Part shown: piece by piece, positions 31,871 to 39,984 of the stretch | Numbering within the stretch: position 1 is the first letter of the stretch | Layout of the letters: every line of letters starts with the position of its first letter | Origin: JBBRQP01 sp038226175 | GTDB lineage: Bacteria > Cyanobacteriota > Cyanobacteriia > Gloeobacterales > Anthocerotibacteraceae | NCBI GenBank assembly: GCA_038226175.1 | Contig: JBBRQP010000018.1 | Location: 1 to 42,098, forward strand | Direction: 5' to 3' | Length of the DNA stretch: 42,098 bases | Position numbers and translations under genes: made by a program | The notes under the pieces: model-generated | The model's database searches: none | Told to the model about the DNA's origin: nothing | What the model saw: only the letters and a program-made list of their open reading frames with translations

Positions 31871-32491
31871 TTAAGGTAAAACCGTGAGCGGGTCGATAGA
31901 CTGACCTGCCACTAAAATTTCAAAGCGGACGTGAGGATTACTGGCTAGCCCCGAAGCACCCACAGACATAATCGCTTGCCCCTGTTTGACTGCTTGTCCT
32001 TGCTGCACAAAAATTTGTGAACCATGGGCATAGCGCGTGATGGCACCATCAGGGTGGCTCACTTCCACCATCTGACCATAACCATTATATTTTTCGCCAG
32101 CGGTGATGACTGTACCAGACTGAGCAGCTACGACTACCGTGCCAATGGGAGCATTGATATCAAGACTATTGCGATCAATTGCACTGGGCAAGATCGATCC
32201 GACTACCGGCCAAATATAGGGTTCGTGGCTTGCAATCACCTGTAAAGGATCGCTTACCTGCACAAGATGAACCACATTGACGCTGAGGGGTTGCTTACCA
32301 CTACTCGCCCATTGCAAGGCTAATTGATATTTGGTGTCAAAACTTTGCTGTAAGGCCATCTCTTGGGTGCCCGAGGCTATCGTAAAATTTAAGGACGACC
32401 GAGCTGCCGGAAGACGTACTAAGACCGCAGCAAATACTAATGCACCGGCACAGGTAATCAGCACTGGTTTGGTCAAAGAGCGATTAGGCAC
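31871..32491 (-). CDS. Degenerate M23/LytM-domain exported protein
   Basis: The 206-residue protein has an N-terminal membrane anchor or signal (PVLITCAGALVFAAVLV, 9-25) and a C-terminal LytM/M23 domain (about 105-205: LDINAPIGTVVVAAQSGTVI, GYGQMVEVSHPDGAITRYAHGSQI, QAVKQGQAIMSVGASGLASNPHVRFEI). Active M23 enzymes use HxxxD and HxH zinc ligands. Here HxxxD reads R107-x-x-x-D111 and HxH reads H187-V-R189, so two of three ligands are lost. It is probably a non-catalytic activator or scaffold of the EnvC/NlpD kind. The start is GTG with no clear ribosome-binding site. Confidence 0.85.
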   Translation of the reverse strand: MPNRSLTKPVLITCAGALVFAAVLVRLPAARSSLNFTIASGTQEMALQQSFDTKYQLALQWASSGKQPLSVNVVHLVQVSDPLQVIASHEPYIWPVVGSILPSAIDRNSLDINAPIGTVVVAAQSGTVITAGEKYNGYGQMVEVSHPDGAITRYAHGSQIFVQQGQAVKQGQAIMSVGASGLASNPHVRFEILVAGQSIDPLTVLP

Positions 32492-32607
32492 AGGATTACA
32501 TGAACTTACTAGTTTACAAGTTACGCTAAGTGGTTCCTAAACACAAGCAAAAATAGCTATTCTTTTGAATTTTTTGGGTGAATCAGAACCTATCTACTCA
32601 GTAAAAG

Positions 32608-32637
32608 TTGAAGCTAGCGAGTAGATTTCGTTAGAAT
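32608..32637 (+). promoter_or_regulatory. Predicted sigma-70 promoter of the pentapeptide-repeat gene
   Basis: TTGAAG (32608-32613) and TAGAAT (32632-32637) are 18 bp apart and end 29 bp before ATG 32667. An inverted repeat CTACTC (32594-32599) / GAGTAG (32619-32624) flanks the -35 hexamer and might be an operator. Both are inferred from the bases alone. Confidence 0.4.
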
Positions 32638-32666
32638 AGGCGAGTTCCGATACCCGGATAAATGTT

Positions 32667-33308
32667 ATGACGCTTGAAACGCCGCTTAGTAGAGATGCGA
32701 TGATCACCAAAATTCGGTCAGGGTTGGCCCACGAAGTAGATTTTTATGAAGCAGACTTATTGCGTGCAGACCTAGCTGGGGCTAATCTTCAAGGTTTGGA
32801 ACTTGTGCGCGCTCATTTTGTCTTGGCTAATCTACACGGGGCTAATCTGCGTGAAGCTAATCTGAGTCGCGCTTGGCTCATTGGTGCCAATATGGGACAA
32901 GTGGATTTGAACTGTGCGAGTCTGCGTGATGCAAACTTGGAGGCAGCGAGTCTACGCGAAGCACACCTAGCACAGGCGGATTTGGCGCGCGCCATCCTAC
33001 GTGGCTGCGACTTACATGGTGCGCAGCTACAGGGAGCAGATTTATCTCATGCTGATTTAACAGGGGCAAATTTGTGGGAAGCAGATTTGACGGGTGCCAA
33101 CCTACGCGATGCGATTCTGACTGAGGCTCAGTTATCAGGAGCCAAACTCAACCAAGCTGATCTTAGTCGCGCCCGCTTGACTGGAGTGATTTGGGATCAA
33201 CGCACTGAAGTGCAAGCGACCGAGTTTTATAATTGTGTTGGTCTAGATCCTGCTCTTGCCGAACGCAATGTATGGGTAACTTCTACTGCTGAGGCAGCCT
33301 TGGGATAA
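32667..33308 (+). CDS. Pentapeptide-repeat protein
   Basis: The 213-residue protein is made of tandem A(D/N)LXX pentapeptides from about residue 28 to 175 (ADLLRADLAGANLQGLEL, ANLHGANLREANLSRAWLIG, ADLTGANLWEADLTGANLRD and similar). They should form a right-handed quadrilateral beta-helix. A short helical N-terminus and a non-repeat C-terminal cap (ATEFYNCVGLDPALAERNV) flank it. No signal peptide is seen, so it is cytoplasmic. Such proteins are numerous in cyanobacteria and mostly of unknown role; some bind DNA gyrase. It diverges from the M23-like gene. Confidence 0.93.
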   Translation: MTLETPLSRDAMITKIRSGLAHEVDFYEADLLRADLAGANLQGLELVRAHFVLANLHGANLREANLSRAWLIGANMGQVDLNCASLRDANLEAASLREAHLAQADLARAILRGCDLHGAQLQGADLSHADLTGANLWEADLTGANLRDAILTEAQLSGAKLNQADLSRARLTGVIWDQRTEVQATEFYNCVGLDPALAERNVWVTSTAEAALG

Positions 33309-33481
33309 ACGTTAGTGAGCCATCTTTGCTTTCAATTGCTAGAGCTCCTTGCAACATAGCTACAATTTCTTTTTACCAGAGCTCAACTTAGACCGATACC
33401 TCCTTGCCCCCACAGGTCTTGACTCGCAATCTGATGAAACTTATTGGGTATGCGAGTTAGGAGAATTTCATGAGGGCAATA

Positions 33482-34114
33482 CTAGGCAGACCCTAGCAGG
33501 GGCTGTAACAGAGTCTGTAAGGTTTTGAGTTCAGACCCACTAAAAACAGCTCCCGTATAAGGGTTAGCACAGGATAACTGTTTAGATGAGCCAAGTACTG
33601 CTCTCGTACATTCGCCGCTTTTAGCTAAAACCTTGGAATGGAGGCGAAATTTTAAGACGACCTGCTCCTTAGCTGCCAAAATGCGTTTGATGCCCACCTT
33701 AGTCAACGTAATATCAAGGTGCTCTGTATTATTTTGCCGATAATTGAAGCTATCAAAGGCCGTAATGATCGGTAGTGGCTGACTATCTATCTCCAGACTC
33801 GCCACGGGCCGATCCAAGCTCAGATGATGCCCTGTGTCTACGGGGCTTAATATAGCTTCGAGAGCTGGACGCGAGGTTTTAGTTTCGGCATTTTTACGGA
33901 TAAGCATGGCTATAGAAAATTTTGTCGTATAACTACCAATCGTGAGTGCACCTGCAATTTTTCCGGTGGTGTCCTTAAAATCCTGCCCATCCGCTTTGAG
34001 TAAAAAGTAACGACTGGGAGTTAAAGGTGTGGTCTGGGCAATGGCCTGAATCTGACGGGCGGCTACTGGTTGGAGCAAGATCAGGCAACCTAAAGCATAA
34101 GTGAAAGGTCTCAC
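33482..34114 (-). CDS. Secreted protein of unknown function, coupled to ssb
   Basis: The 210-residue protein has a Sec signal peptide (YALGCLILLQPVAARQIQAIA). The mature part has alternating polar beta strands (KFSIAMLIRKN, VVLKFRLHSKVL) and two cysteines (in GECTRAV and LSCANPYTGAVF) that could form a disulphide. No family is recognised. The start is GTG 34114, overlapping the ssb TAG by one base, with GGGAGG about ten bases upstream. Pairing of a secreted protein with ssb has no obvious functional meaning. Confidence 0.65.
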   Translation of the reverse strand: MRPFTYALGCLILLQPVAARQIQAIAQTTPLTPSRYFLLKADGQDFKDTTGKIAGALTIGSYTTKFSIAMLIRKNAETKTSRPALEAILSPVDTGHHLSLDRPVASLEIDSQPLPIITAFDSFNYRQNNTEHLDITLTKVGIKRILAAKEQVVLKFRLHSKVLAKSGECTRAVLGSSKQLSCANPYTGAVFSGSELKTLQTLLQPLLGSA

Positions 34115-34494
34115 TAAAAGTCGCCTCCCATATCAGGGCCATCACCTGCGCCGCGACTTTCACTTTTTGAGCCTAAAAGATTAAGACTGTCAACGCGGAT
34201 CACGGGACGTTCGCGGTCATCGCCGGAGACTTTATCTTGCCACCGACTAAAGATTAAACTGCCTGTAACGCCGATCAAGCTGCCTTTTTTGACATATTGT
34301 CCGGCAATTTCAGCGGGTTTACCCCAGATTTCGAGACTAAACCAATCGGGTTCGCTCATATCACTTTTTTTGCGTCCCCGGTCTACTGCCAGGGTTAATT
34401 TACACAAAGCCTGATATTTTTCGCCAGAGCCAACAAATTTGAGTTCGGGGTCTTGGCCAGCACGACCGACAAGGGTAACAACATTCAAAGCCAT
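34114..34494 (-). CDS. ssb: Single-stranded DNA-binding protein
   Basis: The 126-residue protein has one OB-fold: MALNVVTLVGRAGQDPELKF, LCKLTLAVDR, WFSLEIWGKPAEIAGQYVKKGSLIGVTGSL and VIRVDSLNLLGSK. A short glycine/acidic tail ends DMGGDF, a reduced form of the usual partner-binding tip. It binds ssDNA in replication, recombination and repair. ATG 34494 has AGGAGA about 8 nt upstream. Cyanobacteria often carry more than one SSB; whether this is the essential copy cannot be told. Confidence 0.92.
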   Translation of the reverse strand: MALNVVTLVGRAGQDPELKFVGSGEKYQALCKLTLAVDRGRKKSDMSEPDWFSLEIWGKPAEIAGQYVKKGSLIGVTGSLIFSRWQDKVSGDDRERPVIRVDSLNLLGSKSESRGAGDGPDMGGDF

Positions 34495-34510
34495 GGGGTT
34501 AAATCTCCTG

Positions 34511-35929
34511 TTATAAAAATTTTATCTTGCGTGAAGCATAAAGGCACATTTTCAGTAAAATCAACCCCTCACGCACATGAGCAATGTTGGACTCACCATA
34601 GACCCGTTCTTGGTAGCGCACTGGCACATCCAATATTTTTAGGTGCAGTTTCGCTGCCCCAAAGAGTAAATCAAAATCCCCAAAGGGATCAAAATCCCCA
34701 AAATAGCTGCGCCCTGCGGCAATGCGTTCATAATCAGTACGCCAGAGGACTTTGGTTCCACAGAGCGTATCTTTAAATCGTTGTCCGAGTAAATAACTGA
34801 AGGCCAAACCGAACACCTTATTCGCGACGGTATTGAGCCAAGGCATCGCTACAGCAGAGCGCGGATAAACAAGACGTGAACCATTGGCAAATTCAGCTTG
34901 TCCACTGACCAAAGCTGCATAAAACTTGACCAAATCCGCGGCCGGAACCGTCAAATCCGCATCCAAAATCATTAGGATATCGCCAGTGGCTTGGGCAAAT
35001 CCTAGTCGTACCGCATCACCTTTACCTTTACCAGTTTGCTGGGCGATGTGAATATCCCAGTCTTGACCATACTTTTGGGCAACCCGTTGGATTTCTGCCC
35101 AAGTATCATCTTTGGAATGACCTTCTACATAAATCACTTGGGTATGACGACCTAGTCGTGGCATCGTAGCGAGTGCCGTCTCAATATTGCCTTGCTCATT
35201 ACGGGCAGGGATAATTATAGAAACTGTCGGTTCACTTAGACAAGGCTCAGGATAAAGGCGGGCAATCAAATAGTTATGTAAACATAGATTATTGATCCCA
35301 GGCAAATAAGCTAGATAACGGTTTAGAAGCGTACTTATAAATCCTAAATTAATTGGACATAATAACCGTCGTCCTTGCTTGATCGTCTCAAAGCCACCCA
35401 ATTGCAACATATTGACCAAGTCTTCATCGGAGAGCCAATTTTCTTGGGGTTGGGGCATGCGTAAACCGAAATTTTCAGCCCAATGAAGTAAGGGTTCCCA
35501 GAGATAGCTATGATGAATCACCACCAACCGTGTCCGAGGCGAACATAGGGGACGCAGTTGCGCAAAGGTCTGCTGAATATCCGACACATAGCCAATCGTA
35601 CCCGCCAGCAAAATATAATCAAAAGTTTCATCAAGAGCTAATTCCTCAACGTCAATTGCCATAAAATTAAGGTGGGGATAGCTCTGCTGGGCTAATTTAA
35701 TACTTTCGGTACTGATATCAATACCTAAACCATAACTCGGTTGTAAATCATGCAGTAATGCGCCTGTACCACACCCAATTTCTAAAATGCGTGCCCCTAC
35801 CGGAATCACAAATTGACAAAAGCGCAGAATCTCTTGATGATAATAATGGGCTTTTTGGCGCCATTGCGGTCGTTCTGCCGCGAAACGGTCAAAGTGTTTG
35901 GCGACCTGCACGCTGCGTTCTTGCTGCAT
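34511..35929 (-). CDS. Fused SAM-dependent methyltransferase and family 2 glycosyltransferase
   Basis: The 472-residue protein joins two enzymes. Residues about 1-200 are a class I methyltransferase with motif I LEIGCGTGALL (49-59), GIDISTESIKLAQ and FDYILLAGTIGYV. Residues about 233-470 are a GT-A glycosyltransferase with SIIIPARNEQGNIE, a DAD metal site (323-325, ILDADLT) and the FGDFDLLFGAAKLHLKILDVPVRY end typical of dolichol- or polyprenyl-phosphate sugar transferases. No terminal membrane helices are evident. It probably modifies a lipid-linked or surface glycan. AGGAGG lies 7 nt upstream of ATG 35929. A 70-residue protein gene lies 11 bp upstream, and ssb follows 16 bp downstream. Confidence 0.87.
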   Translation of the reverse strand: MQQERSVQVAKHFDRFAAERPQWRQKAHYYHQEILRFCQFVIPVGARILEIGCGTGALLHDLQPSYGLGIDISTESIKLAQQSYPHLNFMAIDVEELALDETFDYILLAGTIGYVSDIQQTFAQLRPLCSPRTRLVVIHHSYLWEPLLHWAENFGLRMPQPQENWLSDEDLVNMLQLGGFETIKQGRRLLCPINLGFISTLLNRYLAYLPGINNLCLHNYLIARLYPEPCLSEPTVSIIIPARNEQGNIETALATMPRLGRHTQVIYVEGHSKDDTWAEIQRVAQKYGQDWDIHIAQQTGKGKGDAVRLGFAQATGDILMILDADLTVPAADLVKFYAALVSGQAEFANGSRLVYPRSAVAMPWLNTVANKVFGLAFSYLLGQRFKDTLCGTKVLWRTDYERIAAGRSYFGDFDPFGDFDLLFGAAKLHLKILDVPVRYQERVYGESNIAHVREGLILLKMCLYASRKIKFL

Positions 35930-35940
35930 CGATCAGCCTC

Positions 35941-36153
35941 CTACGTTGACGCTTTATTATTCAAGTTTTCACTGAACTGAATGACTTCCAATTGACTAAA
36001 CCGCCATGAGCCCGAGGGACTATCTAGCGGAAAACCTTGTTTGCCAATCACAAAGTAGGACGAGGGGTCTTTTTCATCTTTCTCGACCCGTAAGCCTTTG
36101 GTTTTGAGGTCTCGGGTCGCTTGGCGCAGTAATCGTTCGAGAATGTCAGACAT
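35941..36153 (-). CDS. Small protein of unknown function, upstream of the methyltransferase-glycosyltransferase
   Basis: The 70-residue soluble protein begins MSDILERLLRQATRDLKTKG, a charged amphipathic helix. A compact beta-like part follows (YFVIGKQGFPLDSPSGSWRFSQLEVIQF). No family is recognised with confidence, although the lack of a signal peptide and the helix-then-strand layout suggest a small folded domain. AGGAG lies 5 nt upstream of ATG 36153. It is 11 bp from the fusion gene and very likely in one operon with it. Confidence 0.7.
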   Translation of the reverse strand: MSDILERLLRQATRDLKTKGLRVEKDEKDPSSYFVIGKQGFPLDSPSGSWRFSQLEVIQFSENLNNKAST

Positions 36154-36180
36154 AATCTCCTAGGTTAGCATCGCCTCTGT

Positions 36181-36200
36181 CCCGGTGATCGGGCTTTTTT
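36181..36200 (+). terminator. Terminator-like hairpin with no gene upstream on its strand
   Basis: CCCG (36181-36184) pairs with CGGG (36190-36193), followed by C and six T on the plus strand. No plus-strand gene lies upstream for several kilobases, so it may end an unseen RNA, or be chance. The stem is only four pairs. Confidence 0.35.
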
Positions 36201-36266
36201 GCGCTTAGGCTAGTGCGGCTGTTTTGTCTCTCAATTCGCCCATCTAGGTGTGACCCAAGTAAATAA

Positions 36267-37121
36267 TTAAGGATTTTGCAAGGTCGTCACAGCTAACTGA
36301 GCTGCGTAGCTATGACCAACTCGAGTCGGATGAATCGTGTCCCAAAACAAGAAGCTATCGGGATTGCGCGTACAGGCCAAAGTGGTCAACAGACAAGCTT
36401 CGGTGACATTACTCAATCCATACTGAGTCGGATTGCTAATCATGGTGTTGAATAATGTGTAGCTATCCATCAAAAAAATATTGATCCCAGAACTTTGGCG
36501 CAAGCTATCTAGGGCTTGGCGCAAACGGGTATTGTGATCCAAGGTGAGCTGGCTCAGAAATTGGGCATGAGGTGTGTTCAAACTATCGGGAATTTTACCC
36601 AAATCAGGTAAATTACTCACTAAGACGTCTTGCACTCCAGTATCAATTAGAGCCTGAATCGATTGCATCAAATTAGCAACCGGGATGTCGGGGTTAGTCT
36701 GTCCATCTAAATAATCATTACCCCCAGCCCACACCACATACAGCGCGTTGGGATTGGCTTGCGGATGGGCTTCTACAAAAAATCGCACCTCATCACGTAA
36801 GCCAGGTAACTTATTGCCGGCGTAGTTACCCGTCCCAGTTTCGGCACCCCCGAATGCGTAATTGTTAGCTAACGTCAGCGGCACTTGTAGGGTATCGGCC
36901 AAATCTTGAACCCAGACGGCACCATTAGAAAAGCGGCCTTGACTGTATAGCAATGGGGGCGGAATTGTTTGTTTAGAAACACGATAAACTTGCCCGATGT
37001 CCGAGAGACTATCCCCAAAAACAAACAGAGACTGATAAGGTTTAGCGCTAACGACAGCGGCTGAAGTTGCGACACTTAAAGTAAGTCCCAGTAGTTTGAG
37101 AGGCAGACTAATTTTGATCAT
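36267..37121 (-). CDS. Exported SGNH/GDSL-family hydrolase
   Basis: The 284-residue protein has a Sec signal peptide (cut near VSAKP). The SGNH blocks are I FVFGDSLSDIG (Ser38), III GGND (133-136) and V WDTIHPT (Asp261, His264), giving a plausible Ser-Asp-His triad. SYSQGRFSNGAVW-like LYSQGRFSNGAVWV is typical of the outer-membrane or secreted lipase/esterase subgroup. It probably hydrolyses lipid or acyl esters in the periplasm or outside. It diverges from nblS. The N-terminal codons overlap the edge of a Pho-box-like repeat on the other strand. Confidence 0.9.
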   Translation of the reverse strand: MIKISLPLKLLGLTLSVATSAAVVSAKPYQSLFVFGDSLSDIGQVYRVSKQTIPPPLLYSQGRFSNGAVWVQDLADTLQVPLTLANNYAFGGAETGTGNYAGNKLPGLRDEVRFFVEAHPQANPNALYVVWAGGNDYLDGQTNPDIPVANLMQSIQALIDTGVQDVLVSNLPDLGKIPDSLNTPHAQFLSQLTLDHNTRLRQALDSLRQSSGINIFLMDSYTLFNTMISNPTQYGLSNVTEACLLTTLACTRNPDSFLFWDTIHPTRVGHSYAAQLAVTTLQNP

Positions 37122-37122
37122 G

Positions 37123-37152
37123 GTTAACCACGCTTAGACCTACCTTTTATCG
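37123..37152 (+). promoter_or_regulatory. Weak Pho-box-like triple repeat upstream of nblS
   Basis: GTTAACCA, TTAGACCT and TTTTATCG are spaced by 3 bp and match the Pho-box consensus at 7, 6 and 6 of 8 positions. They end 59 bp before the nblS ATG. The spacing to a likely -10 (TAAAAT, 37178-37183) is longer than usual for a PhoB-activated promoter, so this is a weak call. Confidence 0.3.
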
Positions 37153-37211
37153 AATCATATCTGGAGCCCAAACACTCTAAAATTTACCATCCCGTTGATC
37201 AAACGCATACA

Positions 37212-39095
37212 ATGCCTAATAGAGAACATTTGGATGTGGCCTTGTTGCAATACTATCGGTCACTCACCCGTTGGTGGTGGGGTTTTTCATTACAAACCCA
37301 ACTCCTCGCACTCGCGACCATTGCGATTGTGGCAGTTTTTTCGAGCTTTACTTTTTGGGCCTTGAGTATTGTCCAAGAGGATGTACGCCAAAGTGATCAG
37401 CGGTTTGGTGAATCTGTCGGTCAGTTATTGGCAGTAAATGCCGCTCCACTGATGAATGTAGATAATGTGATTGGGCTTGATGCTTTTACCCAAAAGTTCC
37501 TAAAAAATAATTCTAATATTGGTTACATCATTTATTTAGATAAAGAAGGCAACATCTATGAAGGTAGTCCCTTTGCTAAACATCGGACGAATCGTAGTTT
37601 GTTGTTACCCCGTCAAGTAGAAATTCCGGCGGTTTTACCAGCTAAACGAGAACATGCCGCTCCTAATGGCAAAGTGACTGATATCTTTTATCCGGTACTT
37701 TACAACAATAAAATGATTGGTGTGGTCGCTCTTGGGATCAATCCTAATGCAACGCTAGCTGGCTCTTCACGGCTTGCGCTCAACGTAACCTTTGCTGTTG
37801 GCATGTCGGTGGGAATTATTTTATTGTTAGGGGCTATTTTTAATATTCTGACGATTACGCGTCCCCTCAAAGAACTTGTAATTGGTGTACAGGGTATTAG
37901 CGAGGGCAATTTTCAGCAACGCATTAAGTTACCCTTTGGTGGCGAGTTGGGACAGCTGATCAGTAGCTTTAACACCATGGCTGAGCAACTACAAAACTAT
38001 GAAGCCCAAAATATCGAACAAATTACTGCCGAAAAAGCTCGTCTTGAGACCTTGATCTCGACAATTGCTGATGGGGCTTTGTTACTAGATAATAGTCTTC
38101 GTGTGATCTTGACCAATCCAGCGGCACAGAGGATCTTACTTTGGGATCAACCAGTAATTGGCAGTAACATTCTGGATCGATTACCAGTTGGGTTACGCTC
38201 AGAAATCGAAGACTCGCTTGTCAAGGTTGCCTCGGAAGAATTAGAGTTAGCTGAATGTCGAGTTTCTCTTGATAATCCTCGACGCACTGTGCGCGTTTTG
38301 ATGTCGCCCGTACTTAAAGGCAGCGATCTCGGCGGCGTTGTCCTCACTATTCAAGATATCTCCCGTGAGGCCGAACTCAACGAGGCCAAAAGTCGATTTA
38401 TCAGCAATGTCTCTCATGAATTACGCACGCCATTACATTGCATCAAATCTCATATCGAGACCCTTTGTGATTTTCATGATGTGCTCTCAGATGAGAAGAA
38501 ACGAGAATTTTTGGAGACGACCAACCAGGAAACTGACCGCTTGACGCGTTTAGTCAATGATGTACTTGATCTGTCACGGTTGGAGTCAGGGCGTGAGTAT
38601 GCTATGGAACCGATGGATCTAACACAGGCTATCGAACAAACCCTGCGCGTTTATCATCTCAATGCTCAAGAAAAAAATATTGAACTGGTCAATGCGATTG
38701 ATGCCGAATTGCCATTGGTTTTGGGTAGTTATGATCTACTTAATCAACTGATGGCTAACTTGGTCGGCAATGCGCTGAAATTTACGCCTAATGGCGGATT
38801 AGTCGAAATTGGTGCGCATCGCGTTGTTAGCCATGGTAGCGAACGCATCCGTCTATCCATAAGAGACACAGGTATTGGTATCGCCCCCGAAGACCAAGAG
38901 AAAATTTTTGACCGCTTCTTCCGGGTAGAAAATAAAGTCCACACCCTCGAAGGCACAGGCTTGGGGTTATCAATCGTCAATAACATTGCCGAAAAACATC
39001 ATGCCAAAATCCAAATTACTAGTGCTGTGGGTGAAGGAACAACTTTTTGGCTAGACCTGGAGCCTTATACGGAAACCTGTGTGCTCAGAGCCTAG
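37212..39095 (+). CDS. nblS: NblS/Hik33-type membrane sensor histidine kinase
   Basis: The 627-residue kinase has two transmembrane helices (about 31-53 and 187-212) flanking an extracytoplasmic sensor region (FGESVGQLLAVNAAPLM...), a HAMP linker (about 212-265), a PAS domain (about 276-385), HisKA with the phospho-acceptor H402 in FISNVSHELRTPLHCIKSHIETL, and an HATPase_c domain (NLVGNALKFTPNGG, DTGIGIAPEDQEKIFDRFFR, GTGLGLSIV). The architecture and the ETDRLTRLVNDVLDLSRLES block are those of NblS, the conserved cyanobacterial kinase that controls RpaB and light, stress and phycobilisome-degradation genes. RpaB is not encoded nearby. Confidence 0.9.
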   Translation: MPNREHLDVALLQYYRSLTRWWWGFSLQTQLLALATIAIVAVFSSFTFWALSIVQEDVRQSDQRFGESVGQLLAVNAAPLMNVDNVIGLDAFTQKFLKNNSNIGYIIYLDKEGNIYEGSPFAKHRTNRSLLLPRQVEIPAVLPAKREHAAPNGKVTDIFYPVLYNNKMIGVVALGINPNATLAGSSRLALNVTFAVGMSVGIILLLGAIFNILTITRPLKELVIGVQGISEGNFQQRIKLPFGGELGQLISSFNTMAEQLQNYEAQNIEQITAEKARLETLISTIADGALLLDNSLRVILTNPAAQRILLWDQPVIGSNILDRLPVGLRSEIEDSLVKVASEELELAECRVSLDNPRRTVRVLMSPVLKGSDLGGVVLTIQDISREAELNEAKSRFISNVSHELRTPLHCIKSHIETLCDFHDVLSDEKKREFLETTNQETDRLTRLVNDVLDLSRLESGREYAMEPMDLTQAIEQTLRVYHLNAQEKNIELVNAIDAELPLVLGSYDLLNQLMANLVGNALKFTPNGGLVEIGAHRVVSHGSERIRLSIRDTGIGIAPEDQEKIFDRFFRVENKVHTLEGTGLGLSIVNNIAEKHHAKIQITSAVGEGTTFWLDLEPYTETCVLRA

Positions 39096-39132
39096 TCTGG
39101 TCTGAAAAGTTATTGGTTACTTGAGGTACATC

Positions 39133-39984
39133 ATGCAGCGTCGGTTATTTTTGGCACTAAGCACGGTCTTACTGAGTCAATTTTCCGTGCGCGCAGAACG
39201 ATCAACCTTACTTTGGGGATTTGATTTGGATTGGTCAAGCATCAAAAATCAAGAAGACTTAGAGCGTTTGATTGCGCTATGGCAACCTTTAGTCGCCCCT
39301 ATCGTTGTATTTCCAGGGCTTGAAAACGGCTTTCAAAATAGTTATAACCCTGACTCCCGCTGCTATGGCCTAGCCCAGTTAGCCCATCTCATCCAGTTTC
39401 TCAATAGCACTGGCACGCTACCGATGGTGATGATCAATCAAGCCCAAGACCCTGCTATTACCCGTCAATTGATCGAACAGCTCCTCAATGAAGGCCATAT
39501 TCCCTATGTTTTATTGGGTGGTGCAGATAATAATTTAGCAAATCAGCTAAAAGTTCTTAATAGCCTACTGCCTAGTGAGCGCATTGCCATTGGCGATCAA
39601 TGGTATCAGGCTAGTTTTGGCGTTACTCCCGCCTATTTACCCCGGCATATCCCAATTCAAGGTGAGACTAGCGCGGCGGAGCACCGGGCTTTAGGTGAAG
39701 CGCTCCAACCCCTGACCAAAAGCGCAGCGTGGTTATTGGGTATCGAACCACAGCCCAAAAATCGGGCGTTGCAAATGTACGGCTTGACGCTTTTGCTGCG
39801 TCACCCGCAGATCAAAATCACGCTAGCTGGACAATTTTGGGGTAAGGCAGGTCTGGTCAACCCGTCTGGACAAACCACCGATGATTATGAGTGGTGGCGT
39901 ATTCAACAGCAACAAAACAAAATTGCCTGCCGGGATGCTCACACAACCGAGATAATAGAGCAAGACCATCATGAGTTTGGGTAA
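39133..39984 (+). CDS. Exported protein of unknown function coupled to thrS
   Basis: The 283-residue protein begins MQRRLFLALSTVLLSQFSVRA, a signal peptide. The mature part reads like an alpha/beta barrel: strands with WGFDLDWS, APIVVFPGLENGF, LPMVMINQAQ and IPYVLLGGADN alternate with helices, and later GIEPQPKNRALQMYGLTLLLRH and ITLAGQFWGKAGLV. No known family or catalytic signature is recognised. GAGG 7 nt before ATG 39133 favours this start over TTG 39121. Its TAA overlaps the thrS ATG by one base (TAATG), which ties its translation to an essential synthetase gene. Confidence 0.7.
   Translation: MQRRLFLALSTVLLSQFSVRAERSTLLWGFDLDWSSIKNQEDLERLIALWQPLVAPIVVFPGLENGFQNSYNPDSRCYGLAQLAHLIQFLNSTGTLPMVMINQAQDPAITRQLIEQLLNEGHIPYVLLGGADNNLANQLKVLNSLLPSERIAIGDQWYQASFGVTPAYLPRHIPIQGETSAAEHRALGEALQPLTKSAAWLLGIEPQPKNRALQMYGLTLLLRHPQIKITLAGQFWGKAGLVNPSGQTTDDYEWWRIQQQQNKIACRDAHTTEIIEQDHHEFG

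Noticed and set aside
32760..33180. Tandem repeats in the pentapeptide gene as a CRISPR-like or minisatellite array
   Set aside because: The repeats are in-frame 15-bp codon patterns explained by the protein, with no conserved spacers.
33464..33496. Tiny plus-strand ORF MRAILGRP with a nearby AGGAG
   Set aside because: Eight codons only, overlapping the 3' end of the opposite gene, with no downstream gene to couple to.
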